Shown: positions 9,363 to 18,307 of the stretch, one piece after another | Numbering within the stretch: position 1 is the first letter of the stretch | How the letters are laid out: every line of letters starts with the position of its first letter | Origin: Neptunomonas japonica JAMM 1380 | Lineage (GTDB): Bacteria > Pseudomonadota > Gammaproteobacteria > Pseudomonadales > Balneatricaceae | Assembly (NCBI RefSeq): GCF_016592555.1 | Contig: NZ_AP014546.1 | Coordinates: 1,426,001 to 1,490,000, forward strand | Reading direction: 5' to 3' | DNA length: 64,000 nt | Notes under the pieces: generated by a model | The model's database searches: none | What the model saw: the letters and a program-made list of their open reading frames with translations, nothing else | Told to the model about the DNA's origin: nothing | Translations under genes and position numbers: made by a program

Positions 9363-9644
9363 TTAGTGTTCAAGAATGGTGAACTTTTCTTCTCGGTCGA
9401 GCATCGGTCTAATTTGTTCCATCATCTCTTTACGCTCGCTTGAGCCTAGCCAATGTTGCCAGTCATGGATCGTTCTATAATTGGCAATAACAATTCGATG
9501 GTTAGGGTCATTAAAGTCTTTTAGTGCTTCGCCAGAGATGAAGCCATGTGCTTGCATTGCTTTTTGTAAGGTGGCTCTTGCTGTCTTTTCGTAATGCTCA
9601 CCTAATTCATCAGCGATATGACGCTCAATTATTACTTTAATCAT
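9363..9644 (-). CDS. Antibiotic biosynthesis monooxygenase (ABM)-domain protein
   Basis: 93 aa ferredoxin-like-fold protein. The pattern MIKVIIERHI...FISGEALKDFNDPNHRIVIANY...W matches the small ABM family (one beta-alpha-beta repeat, dimeric). Members include haem-degrading and quinone-type monooxygenases but many have no known substrate, so only the fold is claimed. It is convergent with the alpha/beta hydrolase (8 bases between stop codons) and divergent from tusA. Confidence 0.8.
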   Translation of the reverse strand: MIKVIIERHIADELGEHYEKTARATLQKAMQAHGFISGEALKDFNDPNHRIVIANYRTIHDWQHWLGSSERKEMMEQIRPMLDREEKFTILEH

Positions 9645-9787
9645 AGTGTTGTTCCCTCTTAATTCATCGCTATTGTTTAAGCATAAACCCTCGTTAGGAA
9701 ATCACAAACCCATACTTTGGCAAGTACCAGCTTTCACTGCTGTGTTTTATTTGAGACAATAGGTCTGTTTATAGATCGAGATGTGAA

Positions 9788-10033
9788 ATGGTTGGTATCA
9801 AAGAAGATCATTTATTGGATGCTACGGGCTTATATTGTCCCGATCCAGTAATGATGCTGCATAACAAGGTGCGTGAAATTGAGGTAGGTGAGATGTTGTT
9901 GGTTTTAGCAACAGACCCATCTACTCAGCGTGACATACCCAAGTTCTGTACATTTCTTGGGCATGAGCTGGTTGAACAGGTCAATGAATGCGAAAATGAA
10001 ACATTCAGCTATTATATTCGTAAAGGCAGCTGA
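9788..10033 (+). CDS. tusA: TusA-family sulfur carrier protein
   Basis: 81 aa with the family signature [14 protein letters not shown], in which Cys17-Pro18 is the persulfide-carrying site. TusA relays sulfur from IscS to TusBCD for 2-thiouridine synthesis in tRNA and supplies molybdenum cofactor synthesis, which is relevant because a molybdoenzyme (xanthine dehydrogenase) is encoded in this window. The next gene begins a few bases after its stop codon. Confidence 0.92.
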   Translation: MVGIKEDHLLDATGLYCPDPVMMLHNKVREIEVGEMLLVLATDPSTQRDIPKFCTFLGHELVEQVNECENETFSYYIRKGS

Positions 10034-10037
10034 TATA

Positions 10038-10607
10038 GTGTTTAACGATATTGAAGCCGCAGTAACGCAAACATTGCGGGTAGTTGATGAGTGCGAACGG
10101 TTAATAGGCAATTTAGAGCTTAAAAACAGCTGTTCGAATATCAAAGTGATCGAGAGAAATGTTGTGAACGACGTAGTGATACCAAAAAGTAAAAGTAAAG
10201 CGAAAAATAGAGCTGCAAATCAGGCTGCACTTCAGCTTTTAATGGAAACATACCCTCAGGTTTTTAATCGTGACAACGTACGGCCTCTGAAGATTGGTAT
10301 TCAAGATGACTTGATCGCTGATGATAAAGTTGCAAAAAACAAAATTAAAAGAGCATTGGCATCTTATGTTCGTTCTCCACAGTATTTTCGATCTTTGCAA
10401 GAAGGTGCTGATCGGGTTAACTTGCAAGGTGAAGGTCAGGGGCAGGTAACTGCTGAAGAAGCAGAGCATGCCAAAGGTAAGCTAAAAGAGTTTCATCAGC
10501 ACCGCCGTGAACAACAGCGTGAAAAAGAAAAACAGCAGCGTGAGACTGAGAAAGCTGACCGCTTGCATAATAAACTGGATCAGTTGGTCGCGTTGAATAA
10601 ACGATAA
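10038..10607 (+). CDS. ProQ/FinO-domain RNA-binding protein
   Basis: About 189 aa if the GTG at 10038 is used (AAAGG lies 11 bases before it); the frame is open far back into tusA. A second candidate is the GTG at 10164, with GAGAGA six bases upstream, which would leave only a lysine-rich lead before the domain. The ProQ/FinO domain spans the middle: QLLMETYPQVFN, RPLKIGIQDDL, KRALASYVRSPQYFRSLQEGADRVNLQG. A long charged helical tail rich in R, E, K and Q follows. ProQ-family proteins bind structured RNAs, especially terminator hairpins. A hairpin lies 25 bases past its stop codon. Confidence 0.88.
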   Translation: MFNDIEAAVTQTLRVVDECERLIGNLELKNSCSNIKVIERNVVNDVVIPKSKSKAKNRAANQAALQLLMETYPQVFNRDNVRPLKIGIQDDLIADDKVAKNKIKRALASYVRSPQYFRSLQEGADRVNLQGEGQGQVTAEEAEHAKGKLKEFHQHRREQQREKEKQQRETEKADRLHNKLDQLVALNKR

Positions 10608-10632
10608 GCCACACCTTGTAATCCTTCCAAAG

Positions 10633-10666
10633 CACCTTATATAGTTATTAGCTCATATATAAGGTG
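10633..10666 (+). promoter_or_regulatory. 11-bp hairpin enclosing the trxC ribosome binding site
   Basis: CACCTTATATA (10633-10643) pairs perfectly with TATATAAGGTG (10656-10666) across a 12-base loop. The 3' arm contains AAGG, the only good Shine-Dalgarno for the trxC ATG at 10671, and is followed by TTTT. The hairpin may act as a terminator of the ProQ-domain gene, or hide the trxC ribosome site in a temperature- or protein-dependent way. Confidence 0.6.
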
Positions 10667-10670
10667 TTTT

Positions 10671-11105
10671 ATGTCTCAGATTAAATTGATTTCGTGTCCC
10701 TCTTGCCAAACACCCAATCGTGTTCCTACAGAAAAACTTACAGCTAAGCCGGTCTGTGGTCGTTGCCGTGTCTTACTTTTTCAAGGTGTCCCAGTTGAAT
10801 TGACAATGGCTCAGTTTGATAAGCTTGTTAAGTCTAGTGATATACCCGTTGTGGTCGACTTTTGGGCATCCTGGTGTGGACCGTGTAAAATGATGGCACC
10901 CGTTTTTGAGCAGGCGGCAAAACAGTTTGAGCCGCGCTTTCGGTTTGTTAAAGTTAACACTGAAGTAGAGCAGGCGCTTGCCGCGCGCTACTCTATTCGT
11001 AGTATTCCAACGTTGCTTGTGTTGAATCGGGGGGTAGAGGTGGCTCGCCAGGCTGGAGCAATGGATTTAACAAACCTCTCTCGTTGGTTAAGTGGTTATG
11101 AGTAG
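10671..11105 (+). CDS. trxC: Thioredoxin 2 (zinc-containing)
   Basis: 144 aa. The N-terminal zinc module with CPSC (residues 9-12) and CGRC (29-32) distinguishes TrxC from TrxA, and the thioredoxin domain has WCGPC at 68-72 and the cis-proline motif SIPT. It reduces disulfides in the cytoplasm with thioredoxin reductase and is often oxidative-stress induced. Its ribosome binding site is inside the hairpin at 10633-10666. Confidence 0.95.
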   Translation: MSQIKLISCPSCQTPNRVPTEKLTAKPVCGRCRVLLFQGVPVELTMAQFDKLVKSSDIPVVVDFWASWCGPCKMMAPVFEQAAKQFEPRFRFVKVNTEVEQALAARYSIRSIPTLLVLNRGVEVARQAGAMDLTNLSRWLSGYE

Positions 11106-11117
11106 CGCTGTAGCGCT

Positions 11118-13061
11118 TTAAACTAAAGCTTCTGGTCTGCCATGCAGAAAGCCTTGCGAGCCATCAATATTAAGTTGATTCAGTTGCTCTGTTTGGCTTT
11201 CCCGTTCAATACGTTCCGCATATGCCTGAATGCCTAAGCTGTGAGCGGCTGTAATTAGACTGCTTATAAAGAAGCGGTCCTCAGCACTGTTATCAATTTC
11301 ACGACTCAGAGATCCATCTATTTTAATGTAGTCAGGCTGGACTGCGTATAGGTAGCTAAAGCCGCTGGGGTGAATGCCGAAATTATCAACACCAAAGCCA
11401 ACACCGCTTTGTTTTAAGAGGTCTCGAAATTCAACAATATGAGCTATGTCGTTGAGTACAGCTGTTTCATTAATTTCAATGTTGAGTCGATTTTTTAGGT
11501 TTCGTTTACTTAATTGTTCTCTTATCCATGAAGAAAAGTTTTCTGAGTGAATGGTTTGTTGGCTGAAGTTGACGGTCAGTGGTGGGCATTTTGGGTTGTG
11601 TTGAATATAGTCAATGGCACGTTCTAATACTGCCTTATCCAGTGCTTCAATTAACCCTAATTCTTTTACAACCTGAATAAATTCAATGGCTGAGCAAGGC
11701 ATGTTCTCTCTATTGAGAATGCGTGCGAGTAGTTCGCGTTGTAGAACATTGTCACCCTTACTTGAAATGACTACCTGAAATTGAAGAAAGACCTGTTTGG
11801 TGTTGATGGCATTGGCTACATGGGTCTGCCATGAACTTGAGGCGGCTTGTGTACCAGAAAATTGCTCAGGGTATTTGATGCTTATGTTCTCTGTTACTGC
11901 TTGTTTTATCAATATACGCGCTTCTGATAAGAGCTGTGCCGCCGATGTGTTTTCGTTACTTTGTGTTACTGATATGTGCACAGGTATGTGGTTTGGTGAA
12001 GCATCATGAAAATTAGCTCTTATATTGATTGATTCATTAAGCTGATTAATAGTGCGCTTAATGGTTTCTTCATCAGTAATAGGGAGAAGGGCAATGAAGT
12101 CTGCTCCAGAAAGTCGACCTATAATATGTTGCTGATATTGCGTCGTTAGGTCAGAGAGCTGTGCTCCTATATAGCGTATAAAATTGTTAGCGTTTTCCTC
12201 ACCAATTTTTTCGTTGAGCGCGTGTAAATTAGGGATATGCAGGTAAAGAAAAGTTCCGGGGCCAAAGTCTTTACGATAATCAAGCCAATCACTTAATTGT
12301 GCTTGGGTTGATCGTTGGTTTGCAAGACCTGTCAAATTATCTTGGTAGGCCGTTTTGCGTAAATCTTCTATGTTGCGTGTTTGCTCGTCAAAAGTGCGTT
12401 GTACGCGACGTACCATTCTGTTCATTGCTTCTACGACAACCTTTAGCTCCTGAGTTTTGGGAATGTGTTTTTGTTCAACATACTTTCGCTCAGATAAGGC
12501 CGCTGCTTGCTCTGCAACACCTTTAAGAGGGTGCAGAATGAATCTAAGGAGGTAGCTGAGAGAGAAGACCGCAATGAGGGATAATGATATAAACCAAAGC
12601 AGCGTTTTTTCGGCACCTTTCCACAGTTGTTCGTATGCATAGCCTGCGCGGCCCTGCACTTTTACCTTGCCTACTTTGCGCCATTGGTGGCTAATTTCGC
12701 GTTCCATTGACGGTGGCGTAAACTGTACGAGGCGCAAAAACCATCCAGGCACGCTTTCAGGAATAGGTGATGGTGCGTCTGAAACAAAAAGGGCGTTTCC
12801 TTGCTCATCGAGCACTTCAATCTTTTGATAGAAGCCGCTGTCAAAAATAGCATTGATAGTGGTCTCTATTGTTGCTGTGTCTTTCTTTGCTATATACGGG
12901 GCAAGATATAAGCCTAAGTGTGTAGCGGTATCTTGACCGTGGGACTCAAGCTGGTGAGATAACATCCCTTTTGAGCTGTCGGACATGATGTACAGAGTGC
13001 CAGACACCAAGCCAATCAGTACGGCGAAAACCGCAGCAATTAGTTGATTGAGTAATGACAT
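11118..13061 (-). CDS. lapD: LapD-type c-di-GMP receptor (LapD/MoxY N-domain, HAMP, degenerate GGDEF-EAL)
   Basis: 647 aa. Membrane helix (about 5-27), a periplasmic LapD/MoxY domain with the conserved segment PSPIPESVPGWFLRL, a second helix (about 153-172), HAMP, then GGDEF and EAL domains. The GGDEF motif is replaced by GRLSGADF near residue 320 and the EAL motif by ELLARI near 443, so it should be enzymatically inactive and bind c-di-GMP as a receptor. LapD sequesters the protease LapG when c-di-GMP is high, keeping a surface adhesin in place. The lapG gene lies 21 bases upstream. The adhesin and its transporter are not in the window. Confidence 0.92.
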   Translation of the reverse strand: MSLLNQLIAAVFAVLIGLVSGTLYIMSDSSKGMLSHQLESHGQDTATHLGLYLAPYIAKKDTATIETTINAIFDSGFYQKIEVLDEQGNALFVSDAPSPIPESVPGWFLRLVQFTPPSMEREISHQWRKVGKVKVQGRAGYAYEQLWKGAEKTLLWFISLSLIAVFSLSYLLRFILHPLKGVAEQAAALSERKYVEQKHIPKTQELKVVVEAMNRMVRRVQRTFDEQTRNIEDLRKTAYQDNLTGLANQRSTQAQLSDWLDYRKDFGPGTFLYLHIPNLHALNEKIGEENANNFIRYIGAQLSDLTTQYQQHIIGRLSGADFIALLPITDEETIKRTINQLNESINIRANFHDASPNHIPVHISVTQSNENTSAAQLLSEARILIKQAVTENISIKYPEQFSGTQAASSSWQTHVANAINTKQVFLQFQVVISSKGDNVLQRELLARILNRENMPCSAIEFIQVVKELGLIEALDKAVLERAIDYIQHNPKCPPLTVNFSQQTIHSENFSSWIREQLSKRNLKNRLNIEINETAVLNDIAHIVEFRDLLKQSGVGFGVDNFGIHPSGFSYLYAVQPDYIKIDGSLSREIDNSAEDRFFISSLITAAHSLGIQAYAERIERESQTEQLNQLNIDGSQGFLHGRPEALV

Positions 13062-13082
13062 ATGGCGCTCCTTGGTTCTAAA

Positions 13083-13829
13083 TTAATTAACATTAACACG
13101 GTTATTCTCTAGTCTTGATTTTAACTGTACCCATGGGCCCAAGCGGTCTGATGTACCTACTAGGGTTGTTCTTCGGCCTTTTTTAGATAGCCATAAATTG
13201 TCACCATTAAAGCTATATACATGTAAAAGGTCAGTCCTTTGTGAGGCCGGTTTTATTTCTGGGATTAAATTATCGAGTACGACGGGTATAGCGCTAGGGC
13301 TTTCGTAGTAAGTAAGCACCATATGCGCTTGGTTTAATTCTAATGCTTTAACGTAGGATATGCTGAGCTTGGTGATATCCACGCCCACTTCTTTGAGGGT
13401 GTAATATTTTGCAATAGAGAAGTCTTCACAATCGCCGCCATTACTGATGAGAAACTCAACGGGTGTTGCCCAGTAGTCCTTTTTCCCCCAATGTTTTATA
13501 TCGTCTAAAAACCGTACTTGGTTAAAAAAATCATTTACTTGCCTTAGCTTTTCTTTTTCCGGCATATCGACTATTTCTGCAATTAAATTCTGCCATGCTT
13601 GTAGTCGTAGTTCTGCTTTAGCACCGTATTTATCCCCGAGTTTATGAATATAGGCATTGCTGAGTCGGATACTTATTTCGCTTAAAGCAAACATGGAGGT
13701 AGTTAAGCAGACTAAGGTAATGAATGCATAAACAAAACTGTTTGCTTTTGATGATTTGGACCGTCTTTTTTCAGCGATGTAAAAGCGGTTATTAAGCACG
13801 GTTAACCTTATGGTGCAGGAGTAATGCAT
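13083..13829 (-). CDS. lapG: LapG-type periplasmic transglutaminase-like cysteine protease
   Basis: 248 aa. A membrane/signal helix at about 34-54 is followed by the DUF920 (LapG) domain. The catalytic triad is visible: Cys near 133 in NGGDCEDFSIAKY, His near 168 in AHMVLTYY, Asp near 184 in VVLDNLIPE. LapG cleaves the N-terminus of a LapA-type adhesin and so releases the biofilm; LapD inhibits it. The N-terminal 30 residues before the hydrophobic helix are basic; a shorter start further in is possible. Confidence 0.92.
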   Translation of the reverse strand: MHYSCTIRLTVLNNRFYIAEKRRSKSSKANSFVYAFITLVCLTTSMFALSEISIRLSNAYIHKLGDKYGAKAELRLQAWQNLIAEIVDMPEKEKLRQVNDFFNQVRFLDDIKHWGKKDYWATPVEFLISNGGDCEDFSIAKYYTLKEVGVDITKLSISYVKALELNQAHMVLTYYESPSAIPVVLDNLIPEIKPASQRTDLLHVYSFNGDNLWLSKKGRRTTLVGTSDRLGPWVQLKSRLENNRVNVN

Positions 13830-13872
13830 GCAGCATGGTAGAAGAATGTGATTTTTTCAAGGTGAACGCTAT

Positions 13873-14940
13873 TTAGTTAGAACGAGATGGCATTAATTGG
13901 CATTGTTTGAGGATGGTTTGCCAAGCATGAGTGTGTTTATCTCGTGCAGCAATATAGCGGTTCCATATACTGCTACTTGAGTCTTTCAAAAATACCTGAG
14001 CAACATAAGACTCAATATTGTTGGGGATAGGTAGCTTCTTTAATGTTATCTCATGAAGGGTAAACCATTGCTCACCAATGCGGTGTGTCTTGCTCATATA
14101 AGGCTGAATCTGGCGTGCATAATATTCGGTAAATATGTTCTTCAAAATATCCGCTTGTGGGTTTTGCATGCCTGGGAAACAGAGTGGTCTGCGTAATAAT
14201 CGAGTGTTAATTATTTCGGCTACGTCATTGAGTGTTGCTTCTAGTAACAAGAGCGATTTTAGCAAAGGTGTGCCAAGTGGGGCGTGATAAATGGCAGCGA
14301 AACTTTCTTCTATCCTATCTAGAGAGAGTTTATCTGCAGAGGAGTCTTTATTTAATATATTTGTTACTGAATAGAGCTTATTTAAAGCCCTTAAGGCTTC
14401 GCTGTGACTAGACTTTTGTAAAGGAAGAGGTGGAAGGTTGAGTGCAAGTGATGCCTCGATTTCTTGTCCTGTGTAAAGCGCATTCCAGATTACTTTGGGT
14501 AGGTTTTGAGTTTTTATGGTATATACGGCTTTTATGCGGGCCTTTAATTCGTGGTCTAGTATTGGATCTTTCTCAAGAAGGGGTAAGCACTTTGTAAGTT
14601 TACGATAAAACTCTATTTCGTAGATCAATCGTTGGGAGGGTTGTGCAACTATTCCCAGTGAGCTGTTTCTTGATGCAATTAATGGCAACAAACCACAGTA
14701 ACTAAAATCAAGCACATCGAGCATGCCTTCCCTAATATCTGTGGTGGTTTGATGGCGAAGTTTTTGTGGAGGTAGTGCCGGTAATTGACTTGCAGCAGTG
14801 GGAGCCTTTATTTCTTCATTAAGTACATTCGCTACGCGTTTGGTATAAGTCTGCATGAGCTGCCTCTCAGGAGTCTCGTTACCGCAAGCACTTAGTAGCA
14901 GTAAACATATGCAGTAAAAGCATGCGCTATATATGCGCAT
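13873..14940 (-). CDS. DUF3080 family lipoprotein
   Basis: About 355 aa from the ATG at 14940, chosen over a TTG three codons earlier because GAGAG lies at a workable distance. A signal peptide ends in the lipobox LSAC near residue 20, so it should be a lipoprotein. The family core DFSYCGLLPLIASRNSSLG and SQRLIYEIEFY matches DUF3080, conserved in marine gammaproteobacteria without known function. The start lies inside the end of the MATE gene, implying a shared transcript. Confidence 0.82.
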   Translation of the reverse strand: MRIYSACFYCICLLLLSACGNETPERQLMQTYTKRVANVLNEEIKAPTAASQLPALPPQKLRHQTTTDIREGMLDVLDFSYCGLLPLIASRNSSLGIVAQPSQRLIYEIEFYRKLTKCLPLLEKDPILDHELKARIKAVYTIKTQNLPKVIWNALYTGQEIEASLALNLPPLPLQKSSHSEALRALNKLYSVTNILNKDSSADKLSLDRIEESFAAIYHAPLGTPLLKSLLLLEATLNDVAEIINTRLLRRPLCFPGMQNPQADILKNIFTEYYARQIQPYMSKTHRIGEQWFTLHEITLKKLPIPNNIESYVAQVFLKDSSSSIWNRYIAARDKHTHAWQTILKQCQLMPSRSN

Positions 14941-16276
14941 GTTGAGCAACTCTCTTTAGCCTGACGATCAACAGTGCAGCTGACACTGATAACCCTATTA
15001 CCAATCCGTACCAAAACCCCGCTGCTCCCATTGCCGGCAGAAGTAAATCAGTTAAACCAAGTATATAACCCAGTGGTAAGCCTATTACCCAGTATGCTAT
15101 GAATACTATTAGCAGCGGAATGCTCGTATCTTTGTAGCCGCGAAGGGCGCCTGCCGCTGTAACCTGCAGTGCATCAGATATTTCAAAGAGTGCGGCTATT
15201 AAGAGCAAGCTTGCAGCAAGCTCAATTAAGTAGGGCTCTGATGTAAATATCTGAGCAATTTTAGTGGCAAGGAGCCAGATAGTGATGCTGGTAAATGCGG
15301 CAATACTTGTCGTTACTAGTATGGCGGTTTTTGCACTAAACCAGGCATTTTTAGGCTCGTTAGCGCCCGATAGCTGGCCTATTCGAATGGTGCAAGCCAT
15401 GGCTATGCTTAGGGGGATCATGAATATTAAACCAGAAAATGTCATTGTTATTTGATGGGCAGAAACAACGAGTGTGCCTAGTGGCGCGAGTAATAGTGCG
15501 ATAACAGAAAACATGCTGGTTTCGATTAGAATAGCAAAACCCATAGGAATACCTAATTTCAGGTAATTAAGCAATTCGTGAGTATCTAGCCAGCGAGGGT
15601 TTGTTTCATTTGGTAGTTGCAGTTGAGGGTTTCGCTTAATAGCAGCTAAGCCACAGGCTAGCATTACCCACATTACTAATGCGCTGGCCCAGCCGCATCC
15701 CGCAGCGCCTAACTCTGGAAAGCTTAATTTACCAAAAACAAACAAGTAGTTAAGAGGAATGTTGAGAAATAGTGCAAGAAATGCAATCCGCATTGCAGGG
15801 CGTGTTTTTCCTAGGCCCTCAAAGTAGCTCCTCAGTAATTGATAAATCAGCAGCGCAGGGAACCCCCAAGAAATTGCTTGAAGATATTCTTGAGTTTTTG
15901 CAGCTAAAGATGTTTCAACTCCCATGAAATCAAGTATCCATGTTGTGGAGTTAAGTATAAATACGCTAATTATGCCTAGGGTAATTGCTACCCATATGCC
16001 TTGTCTGAATATACTGAGAACACCATGTGTTGTGTTTGAGCCTGAGGCAAAAGCAACTAATGGTGTTGTTGCCATGAGAATGCCAGTAGCTGCGAGGTAA
16101 ATTGGTAACCAAATACTTGAACCGAGTGCGACAGCTGCTAAGTCGAGAGTGTTGTATTGTCCCGCGATCAATGTATCAACAAAGCCCATAGAGGCTTGGG
16201 CGATTTGTGTCAGCATAATGGGAAAGCCAAGAGCAAGAAGGGCTTTAACTTCCATCCAAGTACGGTGAAGTGTCAC
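14927..16276 (-). CDS. MATE family efflux transporter
   Basis: 449 aa with about 12 membrane helices and the MATE pattern: LALGFPIMLTQIAQASMGFVDTLIAGQ in the first helix region and a repeated second half starting at LKLGIPMGFAILIETSMF. It resembles NorM-type Na+ or H+ coupled multidrug exporters. The substrate cannot be read from the sequence. Its 3' end overlaps the DUF3080 gene by 14 bases. Confidence 0.93.
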   Translation of the reverse strand: MTLHRTWMEVKALLALGFPIMLTQIAQASMGFVDTLIAGQYNTLDLAAVALGSSIWLPIYLAATGILMATTPLVAFASGSNTTHGVLSIFRQGIWVAITLGIISVFILNSTTWILDFMGVETSLAAKTQEYLQAISWGFPALLIYQLLRSYFEGLGKTRPAMRIAFLALFLNIPLNYLFVFGKLSFPELGAAGCGWASALVMWVMLACGLAAIKRNPQLQLPNETNPRWLDTHELLNYLKLGIPMGFAILIETSMFSVIALLLAPLGTLVVSAHQITMTFSGLIFMIPLSIAMACTIRIGQLSGANEPKNAWFSAKTAILVTTSIAAFTSITIWLLATKIAQIFTSEPYLIELAASLLLIAALFEISDALQVTAAGALRGYKDTSIPLLIVFIAYWVIGLPLGYILGLTDLLLPAMGAAGFWYGLVIGLSVSAALLIVRLKRVAQHAHI

Positions 16277-16344
16277 AGGTTAGTTCTCTTAAGATATAGG
16301 ATCAGGCTACTAGTTTTAAATGTTGCTGATGACGGTTAGAAAGC

Positions 16345-16375
16345 AAAAAGCCTCTGCAGGGCAGAGGCTTTTAAT
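16345..16375 (-). terminator. Intrinsic terminator downstream of phaC
   Basis: CCTCTGC-AGG-GCAGAGG is a perfect 7-bp GC-rich stem extended by AAAAG/CTTTT on the flanks, giving T runs in both directions. It lies 27 bases beyond the phaC stop on the minus strand and just upstream of the MATE gene. Confidence 0.85.
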
Positions 16376-16401
16376 GGTACAGACTATTCTACAAAAAAAC
16401 C

Positions 16402-18141
16402 TTACTCGATACGCACTGCTACGAAACGCCCTGGAGCGGCTTCAATCACTTTGTTGTCTGCGTTTCCATAATCTGCAGGGGCAGTAACTTTCTTGCCACC
16501 ACGTTTTTTATGCCATTCAGACCAGTTTGGCCACCAAGAGCCTTCAACACGTTCAGCTGTTTCTAGCCAATGATCAGAGCCCTTGCCTTGTTCACCTTTG
16601 ACCCAATAGTTGCGGCGGTTTTTGGAAGCAGGGTTAATAACCCCGGCAACATGGCCGCTTCCGCCTAGCACGAACTCGACATTGTTGAAGTTCTCTGCTC
16701 CTGTGAAAGTACCTTTCCATGGCGCAATATGGTCGTCAATAGTCGATAGGAAGTAGCATGGGGTTTTAATGCGACCCAAATCAATTGGAGATCCACACAT
16801 TGTTAGTGCGTCTTTCTCAACTAATTTGTTTTCTAGATACATGTTGTTGATGTAGTAAGTGTACATCTCTGCTGGCAGGTTAGTAGAGTCGCCATTCCAA
16901 TAAAGGATATCAAATGGAGGCGGAGTCTGTCCTTTCAGGTAGTTGTTCACTACATATGACCAGATCAGATCGTTAGAGCGCAGCATGTTGAACGATGTTG
17001 CTAACTCTTTGCCAGATAAATAACCTTGATTATTGACCTTGTCCTCTAGCTTTTTAACTTGCTGTTCATCTAAGAACACGCAAAGGTCACCAGGGTCACG
17101 GAAGTCAGTCAATGTAGTCAAGAAAGTTGCTGATGCCACGCTAGTGTCTTTACGGTGTGCTAATACGGCTAATGCTGATGCAAGTAAAGTTCCGCCGATG
17201 CACCAAGCCACAGCATTAACTTTAGGCGCTGCGGTTATTTCTTTAACCTTATCAATTGCAGTGATAACACCTTTACCAACATAGTCATCCCAACTGATAT
17301 CGCCTTGCTCAATACTTGGGTTAATCCAAGAGACTAAGAAAACAGTTTGTCCTTCATCAACACAGTATTTAACGTAAGAATTGTGTGCCTGAAGATCGAG
17401 AATATAAAACTTATTGATGCATGGAGGTACAATCAGAGTTGGCTTTTCAAATACTTGCTCAGTCGATGGTTTGTATTGAATAAGCTGGAACATGTCATTC
17501 TCAAAAACAACAGCACCTTCAGTCGTTGCGATGTTTTCGCCCAGTACAAAGGCGCTTTCATCGGTCATTGAAATACGACCTTTCTCAATATCGCCTAACA
17601 AATTCTGCAGACCGTCTACTAAGCTTTTGCCTTTTGTGTCCAACGCCTGCTGTAATACTTCAGGGTTAGTAATGGCAAAGTTGGTAGGAGACATCGCATC
17701 AATATACTGTTGAGTGTAAAACTCAAGCTTACGTTGTTCGCTTTCTGATAGGTTTGCATTGGATGCCATGTTCTGCAGCATGCCCGAACCTAGTAGGTAA
17801 GACTGTTTGATATGACTGAAAATAGGGTTTGTTGACCACTCGTCTGCATTGAAGCGACGATCACCCGGTGCTGGTGCAGCCGCTGGTGTTCCAGTCTGGC
17901 CAGATAGCATGTTTTTCCACATGTTCATCTGAGCCTGTTGGTAATCAGTGATTGCCTTTATCCAAACAGTTGGGTCTTCAAGAGAGCGTGTTGCTAGCTC
18001 GGACCAAGACTGTGTGAACTGGCTAAATACGTCATCCCCACCCGCACTGCTGTAGCTTGCGAGGAGCTTTTGAGTTTCCTGGTTGACGTAGTTGATGAAC
18101 TCTTGAGGATTCGTAAGCTTGTCGTTACTATTTTTTTCCAT
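16402..18141 (-). CDS. phaC: Class I poly(3-hydroxyalkanoate) synthase
   Basis: 579 aa. The PhaC N-terminal domain is followed by the catalytic alpha/beta domain with the lipase-like box AWCIGGTLL (catalytic Cys near 312), Asp near 469 in STIDDHIAPW and His near 497 in GGSGHVAGVINP. It polymerises (R)-3-hydroxyacyl-CoA into PHA granules for carbon storage. Single-subunit length fits class I. No phaA, phaB or phasin gene is adjacent. An AGGTAG precedes the ATG. Confidence 0.96.
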   Translation of the reverse strand: MEKNSNDKLTNPQEFINYVNQETQKLLASYSSAGGDDVFSQFTQSWSELATRSLEDPTVWIKAITDYQQAQMNMWKNMLSGQTGTPAAAPAPGDRRFNADEWSTNPIFSHIKQSYLLGSGMLQNMASNANLSESEQRKLEFYTQQYIDAMSPTNFAITNPEVLQQALDTKGKSLVDGLQNLLGDIEKGRISMTDESAFVLGENIATTEGAVVFENDMFQLIQYKPSTEQVFEKPTLIVPPCINKFYILDLQAHNSYVKYCVDEGQTVFLVSWINPSIEQGDISWDDYVGKGVITAIDKVKEITAAPKVNAVAWCIGGTLLASALAVLAHRKDTSVASATFLTTLTDFRDPGDLCVFLDEQQVKKLEDKVNNQGYLSGKELATSFNMLRSNDLIWSYVVNNYLKGQTPPPFDILYWNGDSTNLPAEMYTYYINNMYLENKLVEKDALTMCGSPIDLGRIKTPCYFLSTIDDHIAPWKGTFTGAENFNNVEFVLGGSGHVAGVINPASKNRRNYWVKGEQGKGSDHWLETAERVEGSWWPNWSEWHKKRGGKKVTAPADYGNADNKVIEAAPGRFVAVRIE

Positions 18142-18307
18142 GAAACTACCTTTTTGGCTGAAAGTCTGCGTGTTGCCCAGCTATTACCTAGGTGTTGATT
18201 CGACGTTATTCAGATTTACAGTTAACTATTTAAACTTTGATCAATTCATAACTGTCGTTCAGCATATCCTTGCCGCTACAAGGCTTGCAAGTAATGATAA
18301 TAGAACT

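Noticed and set aside
18236..18250. TTTGATCAATTCATA near phaC as an FNR box
   Set aside because: TTGAT is followed by an overlapping palindrome, but no ATCAA appears at the four-base spacing.
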